NCBI GenBank assembly: GCA_020057765.1
Contig: JAGVFE010000051.1
Span: forward strand, 1 to 6,952
Length of the DNA: 6,952 nucleotides
Source of the DNA: Candidatus Woesebacteria bacterium
GTDB taxonomy: Bacteria; Patescibacteriota; Microgenomatia; UBA10105; UBA927
Reading direction: 5' to 3'
Position 1 is the stretch's first letter. Every line of letters starts with the position of its first letter. The translations under genes were made by a program, and so were the position numbers. A model generated the notes under the pieces. That model was not told the origin of the DNA. It worked only from the letters and a program-made list of their open reading frames with translations, and did no database searches. Shown here in pieces: positions 1-5,035 of the stretch.

Positions 1-172
1 CAATTGCGGAGATAAAATTGTGATCATCATGCTCGTGGCTGATGGTAACGATATCGGCAGTCGTGTGCTTGGGAAATTTAAGACCAATGTCGCTCGTGTA
101 CGGATCAGTGACAACCGTGACGGTTTTGCCGCGAAGTCTAAATGACGAATGACCAAGGTAGGTAATGTCCAT
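1..172 (-). CDS. UlaG-like metallo-beta-lactamase-fold hydrolase, N-terminal part (cut by window edge)
   Basis: Reading the minus strand from an ATG at 172-170 gives an open frame of 57 codons that runs off position 1. The start reads MDITYLGHSSFRL, a typical first strand of the UlaG-like/Lactamase_B_3 branch of the metallo-beta-lactamase fold. VVTDPY follows at residues 20-25, and then the zinc-binding motif HEHDDH at residues 46-51, an intact HxHxDH. These proteins are cytoplasmic metal-dependent hydrolases; the substrate cannot be told from this fragment. No ATG, GTG or TTG lies in frame between the start and an upstream in-frame stop, so the start is firm for this frame. No Shine-Dalgarno sequence precedes it, and a promoter sits so close that the mRNA may be leaderless. 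The gene is divergent from the Ig-like protein gene. Family call is confident; function is not. Confidence 0.9.
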   Translation of the reverse strand, partial: MDITYLGHSSFRLRGKTVTVVTDPYTSDIGLKFPKHTTADIVTISHEHDDHNFISAI

Positions 173-179
173 CTTGCTT

Positions 180-209
180 TTTATACCAGATTCACCTATC
201 CTATGGCAA
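180..209 (-). promoter_or_regulatory. Predicted promoter of the MBL-fold gene, possibly leaderless
   Basis: On the minus strand TTGCCA (209-204) is a -35-like box, and TATAAA (185-180) is a -10-like box after an 18-nt spacer. Only 7 nt separate the -10 box from the ATG at 172, so transcription would start at or next to the start codon. That explains the missing Shine-Dalgarno site. The call rests on box match and spacing only. Confidence 0.5.
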
Positions 210-223
210 CCCCTGCCTTATAC

Positions 224-652
224 ATGAACAAAGATGCATTGCTCGCAACCCTTATTGGCCTAGGCATGGGACTCATCATCACCGGTCTCATCGTCGTAGG
301 ACCAAAACTCGTCAGCGGATTGCCCAAAATATCTCTGCCAAAAGTTAGCCTTCCAAAAAAATCGCAACCCGTCGTTCCCACACCCACGCCGGGAGTGGTA
401 GCTCTCAGCATTGTTAGTCCGGTTGCCGAATCCGTCATTGCCAAAGCAGAACTTCTTGTCTCCGGCACGGCACCTCTTGGCTCCATCGTGGTTGTCCAGG
501 GACCAACAGATGAAGACGTAACAACTGCCGATTCCAATGGTAAATACGCAGGTAAAATTTTGCTTTCCGAAGGAAAAAATGATGTGACCGTGACCAGCTA
601 CGCGGCCAACAAACACGAGGCCCAAGCGGTGGTGGTCTATTACATACAATAA
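224..652 (+). CDS. Membrane-anchored protein with one bacterial Ig-like domain
   Basis: A 142-aa protein if started at ATG 224. After MNKDALL comes one hydrophobic segment (about residues 8-26), then a proline/lysine-rich linker (about 33-57) with three tandem LPKxS units and a PTPTP stretch. A roughly 85-residue beta-rich domain follows, with the pattern of bacterial Ig-like or Glucodextranase_B-like folds: ISP near its start, VSG, then ADSNGKYAGKILLSEGKNDVTVTSYA. It is probably a single-pass protein with its Ig-like domain outside the cell and may bind envelope polymers or partners; no catalytic motif is seen. The frame is open from ATG 149, but that start would overlap the divergent MBL gene by 24 nt. 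ATG 203 is the other option. None has a Shine-Dalgarno site; 224 places a charged residue just before the membrane segment. First gene of a tight three-gene run. Confidence 0.75.
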   Translation: MNKDALLATLIGLGMGLIITGLIVVGPKLVSGLPKISLPKVSLPKKSQPVVPTPTPGVVALSIVSPVAESVIAKAELLVSGTAPLGSIVVVQGPTDEDVTTADSNGKYAGKILLSEGKNDVTVTSYAANKHEAQAVVVYYIQ

Positions 653-654
653 TT

Positions 655-1341
655 ATGAAAAAACTATTCGCAATCCTCATGGCTGTTGCATTTATTGCCT
701 CAACTGTTCAGGCTGCGACAGCGACCCCGTCGTCCAAATTAGATGACCTCAAGGAACGACTGGCAACCAAAGTGGCGGAATTGCGTACGACCGAAAAGAG
801 AGCTATCTTTGGTACCGTTAAAACGGTATCTGAAACAGTCCTCGTCGTCGAAACAAAAACCAAGGACGTAAAAATTGAGCTGGCTGATGAGATCAAGGTT
901 GTCCAATATTTAAAAGGAAAACGAACAACTTTATCAATTTCTGATATTGAAAAAGGCGATGCCGTCACCGTCTACGGCGATTACGACACGACCCTTGAGT
1001 TACTCAAGGCATCATTCGTCCTCATTCAATCAGTCACTCCTCTTCGTGTCTCCGGCATAACCTCAGCCCTTGACCGTAAAGACTTCTCCCTCACCCTGAG
1101 CGGAGTCGAAGGGCAAACCTATACGATCGACATAGAAACAACCACCAAAGTTACCCGTTGGGATAAAACAAATAAATTTTCCAAATCCGGTTTTACCAGA
1201 ATGGTTGATGGGGAAACTATCCATGTGGTTGGTACCGCAGTTCCTAAAAAAGAAAATAGAATCAGCGCCCTCCGAATCCTCAGCTTGGGTAGCCCGATCG
1301 GCGAGGTTCCGGCTTCACCCTCAGCCACCCCGACTCCATAA
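655..1341 (+). CDS. Secreted protein with two DUF5666-like beta repeats
   Basis: A 228-aa protein beginning with a clear Sec signal peptide: MKK, a hydrophobic core, and a likely cleavage after VQA at residue 20. A short charged helix (about 26-48, LKERLATKVAELR) follows. Two similar beta-rich repeats come next, about 51-125 (starting IFGTVKTVS) and 132-210 (starting VSGITSALD). Each has the pattern 'G-x-V/I, then a hydrophobic strand pair, T-K-V/I, G-D or G-E, T-V-x-G' seen in DUF5666-type domains. The tail is PASPSATPTP. No lipobox cysteine, LPXTG motif or catalytic residue is evident, so it is likely exported and free or loosely attached. Function unknown. The ATG lies 2 nt after the stop of the Ig-like gene, and the next gene starts 2 nt after its own stop, so the three are probably co-transcribed. 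The DUF5666 assignment is by eye. Confidence 0.75.
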   Translation: MKKLFAILMAVAFIASTVQAATATPSSKLDDLKERLATKVAELRTTEKRAIFGTVKTVSETVLVVETKTKDVKIELADEIKVVQYLKGKRTTLSISDIEKGDAVTVYGDYDTTLELLKASFVLIQSVTPLRVSGITSALDRKDFSLTLSGVEGQTYTIDIETTTKVTRWDKTNKFSKSGFTRMVDGETIHVVGTAVPKKENRISALRILSLGSPIGEVPASPSATPTP

Positions 1342-1343
1342 GT

Positions 1344-1640
1344 ATGAAAGCAGATGAGAACTACCCAACTCCACACATGCGGCAGTTATTCACCGCAATC
1401 TTGAAACTTCGGAATGAAAAAGAGGCCGCTGCTTTTTTCCGTGATCTCTTAACGATTGCCGAACTCAAAGAAATTGCCAACCGCTGGCAGGCAGTAAAAA
1501 TGCTGGGTCAAGGAAAATCCTATGTGGAAATTGCAGCCAAACTTGGAATGTCGTCTACAACCGTAACCAGAGTCGCTCACTGGCTGAAAGATGGCCTGGG
1601 CGGATACAAAACGCTGGCCAATCGCATTTTCCACAAATAA
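1344..1640 (+). CDS. YerC/TrpR-like DNA-binding regulator
   Basis: A 98-aa all-helical protein that fits the Trp-repressor-like YerC/YecD family in length and sequence. The core LLTIAELKEIANRWQAVKML spans about residues 35-54. A helix-turn-helix follows (about 58-84: SYVEIAAKLGMSSTTVTRVAHWLKDG), and the protein ends in GGYKTLANRIFHK. TrpR itself binds operator DNA as a dimer with tryptophan as co-repressor; the ligand of YerC proteins is not established to my knowledge, so none is assigned. The gene lies 2 nt after the DUF5666-like gene. The next plus-strand promoter carries a palindrome across its -10 box, 32 nt after this gene's stop, which makes that promoter a natural candidate target. 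That link is inference. Confidence 0.9.
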   Translation: MKADENYPTPHMRQLFTAILKLRNEKEAAAFFRDLLTIAELKEIANRWQAVKMLGQGKSYVEIAAKLGMSSTTVTRVAHWLKDGLGGYKTLANRIFHK

Positions 1641-1660
1641 ATTTCTCCCCTAATCCCCTG

Positions 1661-1689
1661 TTGACATCAATATATTAACGTGTTAATAT
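1661..1689 (+). promoter_or_regulatory. Predicted sigma70-type promoter for the lyase operon
   Basis: A perfect -35 box TTGACA (1661-1666) is followed after exactly 17 nt by TAATAT (1684-1689), a 4-of-6 match to TATAAT. It stands in an AT-rich stretch of the only real gap on the plus strand. Transcription would begin around 1696-1698, just at the ATG of a short leader ORF, and run into the lyase gene with about 150 nt before its start codon. Confidence 0.75.
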
Positions 1690-1697
1690 GCTAATAC
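1672..1697 (+). promoter_or_regulatory. Palindromic operator candidate overlapping the -10 box
   Basis: ATATTAAC-GT-GTTAATAT (1672-1689) is a perfect inverted repeat with 8-bp arms and a 2-bp centre. A third half-site-like copy, GCTAATAC (1690-1697), abuts it in direct orientation with 2 mismatches to GTTAATAT. The palindrome fills the end of the promoter spacer and the whole -10 box, so a protein bound here would block RNA polymerase. The TTAAC/GTTAA core recalls the GTTAAC centre of the E. coli trp operator, although the flanking CTAG is absent. The YerC/TrpR-like protein encoded just upstream is the obvious candidate binder, but this is untested. Confidence 0.55.
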
Positions 1698-1799
1698 ATG
1701 AGCCAGATTTTAATCTTTGTCCCCGAAAAAATAAACTCCGTCGTTGATGCCGGAAGTTTCGTCGTTCTCCGTTTTCTCCCCCATCATCATACTCACTAA
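1698..1799 (+). CDS. Possible leaderless 33-aa leader peptide with His-rich C-terminus
   Basis: An ATG at 1698, 8 nt after the -10 box, opens a 33-codon frame ending in TAA at 1797. The peptide starts MSQILIF and ends LPHHHTH, so four of its last five residues are histidine (codons CAT CAT CAT ACT CAC). There is no Shine-Dalgarno site, but its position matches a leaderless transcript. It stands directly upstream of a histidine-ammonia-lyase-type gene, so it may act as a regulatory leader, in the way his-operon leader peptides or TnaC sense an amino acid. It could also be a chance ORF in a 5' untranslated region; no family was recognised. Confidence 0.35.
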   Translation: MSQILIFVPEKINSVVDAGSFVVLRFLPHHHTH

Positions 1800-1830
1800 A
1801 TCCCCTACGCGTGGTTGAGGCGAGGATTTA
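1797..1830 (+). other. Weak hairpin followed by a T-rich run in the lyase leader (attenuator candidate)
   Basis: TAAATCC (1797-1803) pairs perfectly with GGATTTA (1824-1830), leaving a 20-nt loop in which CC (1804-1805) could further pair with GG (1819-1820) across a bulge. The T-rich stretch TTTCCTTTTGTT (1831-1842) follows. The stop codon of the possible leader peptide is the first three bases of the 5' arm, so a ribosome at the His codons would cover the stem. The stem is short and AT-rich, so this is a weak candidate. Confidence 0.25.
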
Positions 1831-1844
1831 TTTCCTTTTGTTCA

Positions 1845-3380
1845 ATGAAAGCTATGAAAAATATTATTCTTGATGGAAATTCACTAACGATAGAGCGCGT
1901 GGTTGATGTGACTCGATTTGGGGCAGGTATCACCGTGCCACCTTCCGTCATCAATCGAATTGCCGCAAACTGGGAAGCAATCGCCGGTATGCTTTCCCGA
2001 GGAGACGTTATGTATGGGCTCAACACAGGGATAGGTGGGTTTGGCAATGTTGTCATTTCCAAAGAAAAAGCCGGGGAGCTTTCTACTCGAATGCTACGAG
2101 CCCATGCGTCCGGCTATGGAGATTTTGTTGATGTAGAAATTGCCAAAGCATCTCTTTTGCTTCGTCTCAATGTCTTTGCAAAAGGCTATTCCGGATTACG
2201 ACCTATCCTGTTTCAAACATTTGTCGAAATATTAAATAAAGGTGTCGTTCCAATGTTTTATGAAAAAGGATCGGTTGGAACTTCAGGCGACCTTGCCCCT
2301 TTATCGCAAATGGGGTTAGTCGTCATTGGCGAAGGTAATGCGTTTTACCAAGGAAAAATCATGACCGGAAGCCAGGCTCTTAAAAAAGTCGGAATGAAAC
2401 CGGTACCACTTGCGTATCGAGAAGGATTAGCGATCATGAACGGCTCCCAGTTTATGACGGCAATTGCTGCGCTTAATATTTACGACACCGAACGACTGAT
2501 TAAGCAAGCGGAAATCGTCTGCAGCATGACAATTGAAATCCTCAATTGTGTAGAGAGTGCTTACAGCAAAGAATACAACGAAGTGCGTCCTTTCCCGGGT
2601 CAAAACACCACCGCATCAAATCTACGACGACTCTTTGAGGGCAGCCAACTCATGCAGCAACCCAAAAAAGTGGTGCAAAACGCGTATTCCCTTCGATCTG
2701 TTCCGCAAGTAGTGGGAGCAGCCCGTGATGCGCTTGATTACATACGTCGTATAACGGAAATTGAAATGAACGCAGTTGCTGACAATCCAATATTTTTTAC
2801 CAAAGAAAAAATATGCAGAACCGGTGCTAACTTTCACGGCGCACCGATTGGATATACACAGGACTTACTTGGAATTGTCATAACGGACCTGGGTAATATT
2901 TCTGAACGCCAGACAAATAACTTGATGGATCCAGCCTGTTCCAAAGACCTGCCGGCCTTTTTAGTAAAAAGTGCAGGGCTGGACTCCGGACTCATGATTA
3001 GCCAATACACACAAGCAGCACTTGTTTCAGAAAATAAAATTTTGGCAAGCCCGGCAAGTGTCGATTCCATCCCTGTGTCGGGAAATCAAGAAGACCACGT
3101 ATCTTTTGGCACGATTGCCGCGCGCAAGGCGCGCGAGATTATCAGAAATACGGAGGCAGTGATAGCCATTCAGCTGCTTGCAGTGTGTCAAGCGTATGAA
3201 TTTCGCCGTCCGCTTTTACCCTCAAAATCGTTCCAGGCCGTCTACGATCTGGTCCGCTCTGTCAGTCCAAAAATTACGAAAGACCGGGCATTTTATAAAG
3301 ATATTGAAAAAATGGTCCCGCTTATACGAACATCAAAAGTTCTTGAAACCGCGGAAAAAATCGTGGGTGAACTTGAATAA
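1845..3380 (+). CDS. hutH: MIO-dependent aromatic amino acid ammonia-lyase, histidine ammonia-lyase type
   Basis: A 511-aa member of the HAL/PAL/TAL family, full length for HutH. Known members eliminate ammonia from an amino acid (histidine to urocanate in HutH) with an MIO cofactor made from an internal tripeptide. The MIO site GSVGTSGDLAPLS is present, with Thr-Ser-Gly at residues 146-148 instead of the usual Ala-Ser-Gly. Catalytic residues known from Pseudomonas putida HAL align with small offsets: Tyr57 (YGLNTG), His87 (AHASG), Asn199 (MNGSQ), Gln278 and Tyr281 (QNAYSLR), Arg284, Phe330 (ANFHG) and Glu416 (NQEDHVS). His87 and Glu416 favour a HAL-like substrate pocket over PAL, but tyrosine lyases or aminomutases cannot be excluded. 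QN replaces the usual QD. ATG 1845 was chosen; TTG 1815 extends the frame by 10 residues without a Shine-Dalgarno site, and ATG 1854 is also possible. The next gene starts 1 nt after the stop. Confidence 0.88.
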   Translation: MKAMKNIILDGNSLTIERVVDVTRFGAGITVPPSVINRIAANWEAIAGMLSRGDVMYGLNTGIGGFGNVVISKEKAGELSTRMLRAHASGYGDFVDVEIAKASLLLRLNVFAKGYSGLRPILFQTFVEILNKGVVPMFYEKGSVGTSGDLAPLSQMGLVVIGEGNAFYQGKIMTGSQALKKVGMKPVPLAYREGLAIMNGSQFMTAIAALNIYDTERLIKQAEIVCSMTIEILNCVESAYSKEYNEVRPFPGQNTTASNLRRLFEGSQLMQQPKKVVQNAYSLRSVPQVVGAARDALDYIRRITEIEMNAVADNPIFFTKEKICRTGANFHGAPIGYTQDLLGIVITDLGNISERQTNNLMDPACSKDLPAFLVKSAGLDSGLMISQYTQAALVSENKILASPASVDSIPVSGNQEDHVSFGTIAARKAREIIRNTEAVIAIQLLAVCQAYEFRRPLLPSKSFQAVYDLVRSVSPKITKDRAFYKDIEKMVPLIRTSKVLETAEKIVGELE

Positions 3381-3381
3381 T

Positions 3382-3816
3382 ATGAACACCTTTCTTATGA
3401 CCGTCGGTATCGCAATACTTTTTGGCGCCTATGACTTGTTTATTAAACTTGGGGCTGGAAAAATAAGTCCTTCTCTTGGGGCAATGCTCACGCAAACTAC
3501 TTCTACGCTTGTGTTGGTGGTAATATTTTTACTTCAATTACGTTCGTCAGGTGTGGTCAAGCAGCTTATAACTTTAGAGGGAATTCTTTTTGTCGTACTT
3601 GCTGGAATCCTTATCGCGGTGGCACTCGTTTTGTTGTTTTCTCTTTTACAAAATAAGGATATAACAACCGCCACGACACTTCCTGTTATTTTAATCTTAC
3701 GCAATGTCACCCTTGTGACACTTGCGCTTATTGTCCTCCATGAGAATCTAACTCTTACAAAAATACTCGGTCTTTCGATGAGTTTATTGGGAATATATTT
3801 AATTTCGTTTAAATAA
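3382..3816 (+). CDS. Single-domain EamA/DMT-superfamily transporter (5 TM)
   Basis: A 144-aa, very hydrophobic protein with five likely membrane helices at about residues 2-22, 31-53, 67-88, 98-119 and 126-142. The end, LHENLTLTKILGLSMSLLGIYLI, matches the conserved last part of an EamA domain: a Glu before a short loop, then a Gly-rich final helix. Common EamA permeases have two such domains in about 300 residues. This has one, so it would have to dimerise, as small DMT-superfamily proteins do. The frame is open upstream to 3178 inside the lyase gene, but ATG 3382, 1 nt after the lyase stop and with GGTGA 11 nt before it, is the sensible start. Tight linkage suggests it may move the lyase's substrate or product. 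Substrate is not deducible. Confidence 0.8.
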   Translation: MNTFLMTVGIAILFGAYDLFIKLGAGKISPSLGAMLTQTTSTLVLVVIFLLQLRSSGVVKQLITLEGILFVVLAGILIAVALVLLFSLLQNKDITTATTLPVILILRNVTLVTLALIVLHENLTLTKILGLSMSLLGIYLISFK

Positions 3817-3824
3817 GGAGGTGG
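3817..3824 (+). promoter_or_regulatory. Strong ribosome binding site for the 48-aa ORF
   Basis: GGAGGTGG begins directly after the transporter's stop codon and lies 7 to 10 nt before a GTG codon at 3832. It is the only near-perfect Shine-Dalgarno sequence at a gene start in this window and is the main reason for calling the small gene that follows. Confidence 0.75.
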
Positions 3825-3831
3825 TACATCC

Positions 3832-3978
3832 GTGAGCCAAGAACAAGATGATCCAAATAAAAAAATTGATCCCAAAGAATTACGGGCTGGGGAATATGGG
3901 GATGCCATCATCCAACCTGAACCAAAACAAGCGAAAAATGATACCATTATGCCACCGTTATCCAAACCAAATGGTTAA
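3832..3978 (+). CDS. Unrecognised 48-aa hydrophilic protein, GTG start
   Basis: A GTG at 3832, correctly spaced after GGAGGTGG, opens a 48-codon frame ending in TAA at 3976. The product starts MSQEQDDPNKKID, is rich in Asp, Glu, Lys, Gln and Pro, has no hydrophobic segment, no cysteine and no repeated motif, and ends MPPLSKPNG. It looks like a small soluble, perhaps disordered protein. I do not recognise a family. The case for a real gene is the ribosome binding site, the 15-nt gap to the transporter gene, and the ATG of the peptidase overlapping its last 8 nt (ATGGTTAA), a classic translational-coupling arrangement. It might only serve to feed ribosomes to the peptidase start, or it might have its own role. 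A longer peptidase frame from ATG 3848 covers the same bases in another frame, but its extra 41 residues do not resemble the family. Confidence 0.65.
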   Translation: MSQEQDDPNKKIDPKELRAGEYGDAIIQPEPKQAKNDTIMPPLSKPNG

Positions 3979-5035
3979 TCTCTTGTCGAAAATTGATGCG
4001 CTTCTAATCACCGATCCAATTAACATCCGCTATCTGACGGGATTTATCGGAGTGGCGCCGGAAGAACGGGAAAGTTATGTTTTGCTGACCCAAAATCAGA
4101 CGTACTTATTTACGAATAGTTTATACCTGGAACAAGCGAAAAAAATATCCATAGACGTCGTTGAAATTTCCAGAGAAAATCCGCTGTCGAAAAAACTGGC
4201 TGAGGTTCTGAAAAGGTGTCACCTTGCCAAACCGCAAGGTGACACCTTGAAAGGAGTTCGTCTCGGATTTGAGGAGGTTGACGTAACCGTTGCTGAATAT
4301 GAAAAGCTCAAACAAACACTCAAGGGTGTTGCCTTGGTGCCGACCCGTGATCGCGTTGAAAGACAGCGGATGATCAAACGGGATGATGAAATCGAAAACA
4401 TCCGTTCTGCCGCAAAAATCACGGATCAGTGTTTCAGCTTTATCCTGGGCAGGCTGAAGCCTGCTATTTCCGAATCAGAGGTTGCGTGGGAAATTGAGTC
4501 GTTTTTCCGATCCCGCGGAGCAGAACTTGCCTTCGCCCCCATCGTGGCGTTTGGAAGCAATAGTTCGATGCCGCACTACTGGACGTCAGACACCAGACTT
4601 CGGACATCAGATATTATTCTTTTGGATTTTGGGGCAAAAGTAAACGGTTATTGTAGCGATATGACGCGGGTTTTATTTGTTGGTAAACCCAAGGACGAAT
4701 GGAAACGAGCATACGAGGTAGTTTTAGAAGCTCAGATCGCAGCATTGGAAAATATACTCAATAATCCCGATAAACATTCGCGCGAAGTGATCCAAAGAGC
4801 TGAATTTTCCCCATATCCGCATAGTCTGGGACACGGCGTAGGGTTAGCCATCCATGAACAACCGCGTCTTTCGTATAAGAAGGATGCGATACTTTTGCCT
4901 GGCATGGTAATTACGATTGAGCCGGCAATATATAAAGTAGGAAGCTATGGCATCCGCATCGAGGATTTGGTACTCTTAAAAGATGACGGTATTGAGATTC
5001 TTTCGAAATCACCAAAAAAATTATTAATTCTATGA
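3971..5035 (+). CDS. M24-family Xaa-Pro aminopeptidase/dipeptidase
   Basis: A 354-aa protein with the two-domain layout of PepP/PepQ-type peptidases: a creatinase-N-like domain (about residues 1-125, with IDALLITDPINIRYLTGF) and a pita-bread catalytic domain (about 130-350). All five dinuclear-metal ligands are visible: Asp219 (LLDFGA), Asp230 (CSDMTR), His288 (LGHGVG), Glu317 (TIEPA) and Glu331 (RIEDL). Such enzymes cleave peptide bonds next to proline in the cytoplasm; whether this is an aminopeptidase or a prolidase cannot be decided here. The segment between Asp230 and His288 looks somewhat short. ATG 3971 gives the usual N-terminus and overlaps the 48-aa gene by 8 nt; it has no Shine-Dalgarno site. 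Residues 81-93 are encoded by a 36-nt perfect inverted repeat between the domains. The stop overlaps hisS by 4 nt (ATGA). Confidence 0.9.
   Translation: MVNLLSKIDALLITDPINIRYLTGFIGVAPEERESYVLLTQNQTYLFTNSLYLEQAKKISIDVVEISRENPLSKKLAEVLKRCHLAKPQGDTLKGVRLGFEEVDVTVAEYEKLKQTLKGVALVPTRDRVERQRMIKRDDEIENIRSAAKITDQCFSFILGRLKPAISESEVAWEIESFFRSRGAELAFAPIVAFGSNSSMPHYWTSDTRLRTSDIILLDFGAKVNGYCSDMTRVLFVGKPKDEWKRAYEVVLEAQIAALENILNNPDKHSREVIQRAEFSPYPHSLGHGVGLAIHEQPRLSYKKDAILLPGMVITIEPAIYKVGSYGIRIEDLVLLKDDGIEILSKSPKKLLIL
4213..4248. repeat. Perfect 15-bp inverted repeat inside the peptidase gene (palindromic element candidate)
   Basis: AAGGTGTCACCTTGC (4213-4227) is exactly complementary to GCAAGGTGACACCTT (4234-4248), with a 6-nt loop CAAACC. 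Each arm also contains its own near-palindrome, AAGGTG-T-CACCTT and AAGGTG-A-CACCTT. It is translated in frame as KRCHLAKPQGDTL (residues 81-93) at the junction of the peptidase's two domains, where a surface loop is expected. A chance stem of this length in coding sequence is unlikely. It may be a small mobile or repetitive palindrome; no transposase or second copy is present here. Confidence 0.85.

Noticed and set aside
149..223. Longer N-terminus for the Ig-like protein from ATG 149
   Set aside because: It would overlap the divergent MBL-fold gene by 24 nt and adds residues that do not look like a signal or anchor; ATG 224 leads straight into the membrane segment.
1815..1844. TTG start extending the lyase by 10 residues
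   Set aside because: There is no Shine-Dalgarno site, it is a rare start codon, and the added residues lie in the hairpin region; HAL proteins normally begin near the ILDG-like strand.
3119..3135. GC-only inverted repeat CGCGCGC-AAG-GCGCGCG in the lyase gene
   Set aside because: It encodes a normal Ala-Ala-Arg-Lys-Ala-Arg-Glu helix; 7-bp arms from Ala/Arg codons can arise by chance and nothing suggests function.
3178..3381. N-terminal extension of the DMT transporter within the lyase gene
   Set aside because: The 68 extra residues are an out-of-frame reading of the conserved lyase C-terminus and are not hydrophobic; ATG 3382 gives a complete 5-TM protein.
3705..3720. TGTCAC-CCTT-GTGACA inverted repeat in the DMT gene, partly like the peptidase palindrome
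   Set aside because: The 6-bp arms are short, and the resemblance is limited to a TGTCACC core; likely coincidence within a Val/Thr/Leu-rich helix.
3848..3970. N-terminal extension of the peptidase from ATG 3848
   Set aside because: The 41 extra residues do not fit the creatinase-N domain and overlap the better supported 48-aa ORF with its own ribosome binding site.
4449..4464. Inverted repeat GCAGGCT-GA-AGCCTGC in the peptidase gene
   Set aside because: The 2-nt loop is too short for a good hairpin, and the codons encode the usual GRLKPA segment of the family.
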